Below, one piece after another: positions 23,440-25,000 of a DNA stretch of 25,000 bases; within the stretch, counting starts at the first letter, position 1, and each line of letters begins with the position of its first letter. The stretch comes from Turicibacter sp. (GTDB lineage: Bacteria; Bacillota; Bacilli; MOL361; Turicibacteraceae): assembly GCA_030531025.1 (NCBI GenBank), contig JAUMTV010000045.1, positions 1 through 25,000 of the forward strand, written 5' to 3'. The translations under genes were made by a program, and so were the position numbers. The notes below the pieces were generated by a model, which worked only from the letters and a program-made list of their open reading frames with translations, was not told the DNA's origin and made no database searches.

Positions 23440-23814
23440 TTAAAAGCTATTTTTATAGATCTCAAAAAATCGGGAAATTTCATACCCTTGATCAATAATG
23501 TCTTCATCTTCATGAGTTAATTGCCAACCATAGTAGCCATAAGATCGCCAATTTAACTTCGTAATCGGAAACAAATAGTATTCTTCTTGAATCGCTTTAA
23601 ATCCCTCTTTATAATCGATAACTGCCTGCTTGAAAGCGGCATCAGGATCGACAAACACAGGTTTTCCCTCTTTATTTGCTCCTACTTTATATGCCTCATC
23701 ACCACCAAAATCACTCGATAACTGGTTCACATCATACTCATCAATAGCGACATTTTGAGGATTTATACACCCTACTAAACATAAACAAATTAAGAAACTC
23801 CATAACACCCTCAC
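23440..23814 (-). CDS. small predicted lipoprotein
   Basis: This 124-residue protein has a signal peptide ending in the lipobox LVGC, with lipidated Cys16. The mature part is acidic and aromatic (EEYYLFPITKLNWRSYGYYG), with no repeat or known domain I can name. The start is GTG with AGGGGG 7 nt upstream; no in-frame ATG is near. It is monocistronic, with its own terminator. It acts at the outer face of the cytoplasmic membrane; function is unknown. Confidence 0.75.
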   Translation of the reverse strand: MRVLWSFLICLCLVGCINPQNVAIDEYDVNQLSSDFGGDEAYKVGANKEGKPVFVDPDAAFKQAVIDYKEGFKAIQEEYYLFPITKLNWRSYGYYGWQLTHEDEDIIDQGYEISRFFEIYKNSF

Positions 23815-23944
23815 CTAGCATCCCCCTAAACCTAAATCCTATAAAGATCCCTCATAAATCTCATTCATCTTTTGATTCTCAATTACTTTCCATAAAACAT
23901 CTAATAAGTTTCTTTTTTAAGTCGCCTTTGACCCACTTTTTAGC

Positions 23945-24629
23945 TTAATATTGAGCCAAATCATTCTCAGAAAAGCTAGTTGATTTATAATTAACCCAAG
24001 TTTCATACAGTACAGTTTTTTCTAAAATATTTCGAACAATAATAATCAGATACAAATAAAGCATTCTGAGTAATATAACTATTTGTAGGTGGGCAATCAA
24101 AGATAATAAAGTCATAATATTCATTTAAGTTAGTATCTTTAATAAACTTTGCTAAAATACTAATTCTTTTTAAAACACTATTATTATCATCTCCATATTT
24201 TCGTTTAATTTCTGTTTCAATATCCTCTAATCCTTTAATTCCTCCTATCTGAGAATTCATAAACATTGTTGCTGGTAAAAAGTCCAAATTTTTTAATCGA
24301 TATTTATTTCCTGTATAAAAACCTTTTTTCACCAAACTCCCTATATCTATCTCAACCTCAAAATCTAAAATATCTTTATTTAAATAAGTCAAAAAAATAT
24401 GATTAATCGTTTCCTCTTCTGGGATATCACTTAATTTAAGATATTTTCCCATTGTTTTCGAATAAGCCTTCATACATATTGAACTTAATGAACATTGTGG
24501 GTCTAAATCGATTAATAACACTTTATTATGATTCAAAAAACTCAATCCCGCTGCGATATTAAAGGCACTGACCGTTTTCCCAACCCCTCCCTTGTAGTTA
24601 ATGATTGAGATAATCTTTGCATTTCCCAT
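23945..24629 (-). pseudogene. ParA-family ATPase, internally deleted and frameshifted
   Basis: ParA/Soj-type partition ATPases segregate plasmids or chromosomes with ParB. The first 208 residues are intact: deviant Walker A KGGVGKT (13-19), LLIDLDPQCSLS, and FIIFDCPPT. After NALFVSDYY the frame runs 11 unrelated residues to a stop at 24003. In another frame the sequence continues LEKTVLYETWVNYKSTSFSE to a stop at 23945-23947, which resembles a ParA C-terminal end. About 80 codons expected between are missing. Internal deletion plus frameshift is the simplest reading. The ATG at 24629 is preferred over an upstream TTG. A run of seven G lies just ahead. No ParB gene is adjacent, so it is probably a relic of a mobile element. 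Confidence 0.75.
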
Positions 24630-24770
24630 TCCTCTCCCCCCCAATTTACTACATTATATTAACTAACTCATCAGTTCATGTTAAGGTGAGGAGAGAAATC
24701 TCTCTAAAGTCAAATTCATAAGTTTACCAAAATTAATTCTTAAACAACGATGAAGAGATACTAAAAACTA

Positions 24771-24937
24771 TATAAGTCCAGATAAATTTTCTTCATAGAA
24801 AATTTTTAAGCCCTAGCAGTGGAGTAAACATGCTTCGCATGCTAGGTGACCCCTGGACTATAGGGTGTCTTTATAAATAAAGGATATCAGTATTTTTGTT
24901 TGCCACCTTAGATGTAGAATACTTATCTGTTTATATA
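24771..24937 (+). mobile_element. MITE-like modular hairpin element, copy 4 (one module)
   Basis: This 167-bp element is flanked by TA (24769-24770, 24938-24939). The 5' arm (43 bp) is identical to that of copy 2, and the 3' arm from CTGGAC onward differs at one base. It has one module (24812-24852): CCTAG pairs with CTAGG, and the inner stem CATGC-TTC-GCATG is perfect. GTCCAG (24776-24781) pairs with CTGGAC (24853-24858). It lies about 140 bp upstream of the ParA pseudogene and interrupts no visible gene. From 24938 to the end nothing else is seen. Confidence 0.8.
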
Positions 24938-25000
24938 TAGTATCCCTTTTTATGATTCATATTTAATTCTAATAACAGCATAAAATGAAATATATAGAAA

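Noticed and set aside
23804..23822. The 11-mer TCACCTAGCAT at the start of the small lipoprotein gene equals part of the element module.
   Set aside because: It lacks the paired GCTAGG arm, the inner stem and the element ends, and it overlaps the start region of a gene. A chance match is more likely than a fifth copy.
24636..24642. A run of seven G before the ParA start as a phase-variable switch.
   Set aside because: Seven bases is short for slippage, the run lies outside the preferred coding start, and the gene is already broken.

Overview
The window is AT-rich, with strong Shine-Dalgarno sites (AGGAGG/GGGGG type, about 8 nt from the start), TTG and GTG starts and U-tailed intrinsic terminators after most genes. 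This indicates a low-GC Bacillota chromosome. The gene content (msm-type alpha-galactoside locus, GPH symporter, CPBP protease, MATE, YbjQ, XRE-TPR regulators) fits a gut Erysipelotrichia/Turicibacter-like organism, but that genus guess is inference only.

Layout. 1-3.6 kb: an intact GPH sugar:cation symporter gene (minus strand) and, upstream of it, a wrecked paralogue that has lost its 5' half, carries an 87-bp in-frame deletion and a nonsense codon, and is split by a small mobile element. 3.7-10.7 kb: an alpha-galactoside utilisation locus with a GH36 alpha-galactosidase, two ABC sugar permeases, a lipoprotein sugar-binding protein and a divergent AraC/MsmR-type regulator. No ABC ATPase gene is present, so a shared MsmK-type ATPase is presumably encoded elsewhere. 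10.7-14 kb: a MATE exporter with a probable attenuator in its leader, a divergent AraC-family regulator, and a membrane-anchored Mrr-fold protein whose nuclease residues are replaced. 14-14.7 kb: decayed coding remnants on both strands. 14.8-16.4 kb: an XRE regulator, a YbjQ-family protein and a very short membrane protein, tightly coupled. 16.5-20.4 kb: a small orphan gene, a MacB-like ABC exporter (ATPase and permease with methionine-rich ectodomain), a CPBP protease-family protein and a small Gly-rich membrane protein. 20.5-23.8 kb: a HAD phosphatase, a two-TM small protein, an Lrp/AsnC regulator, a DUF1835/DUF3658-type protein and a small lipoprotein. 23.9-25 kb: a ParA ATPase pseudogene with its C-terminal region deleted and frameshifted.

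The most unusual content is a family of four small interspersed elements (2092-2300, 3036-3257, 6046-6168, 24771-24937). They share ends of the form TATAAGTCC...CTGTTTATATA and lie at TA dinucleotides. Their interior holds 0, 1, 2 or 3 tandem hairpin modules of about 41-49 bp. Each module pairs a CCTAGC arm with a GCTAGG arm around an inner stem whose sequence changes while pairing is kept, and ends in TGACCC. One copy sits inside the GPH pseudogene, where comparison with the intact paralogue fixes the insertion point to the base and shows a TA duplication. I read these as MITE-like elements carrying a modular, probably structured RNA/DNA cassette; I do not recognise them as a named family.
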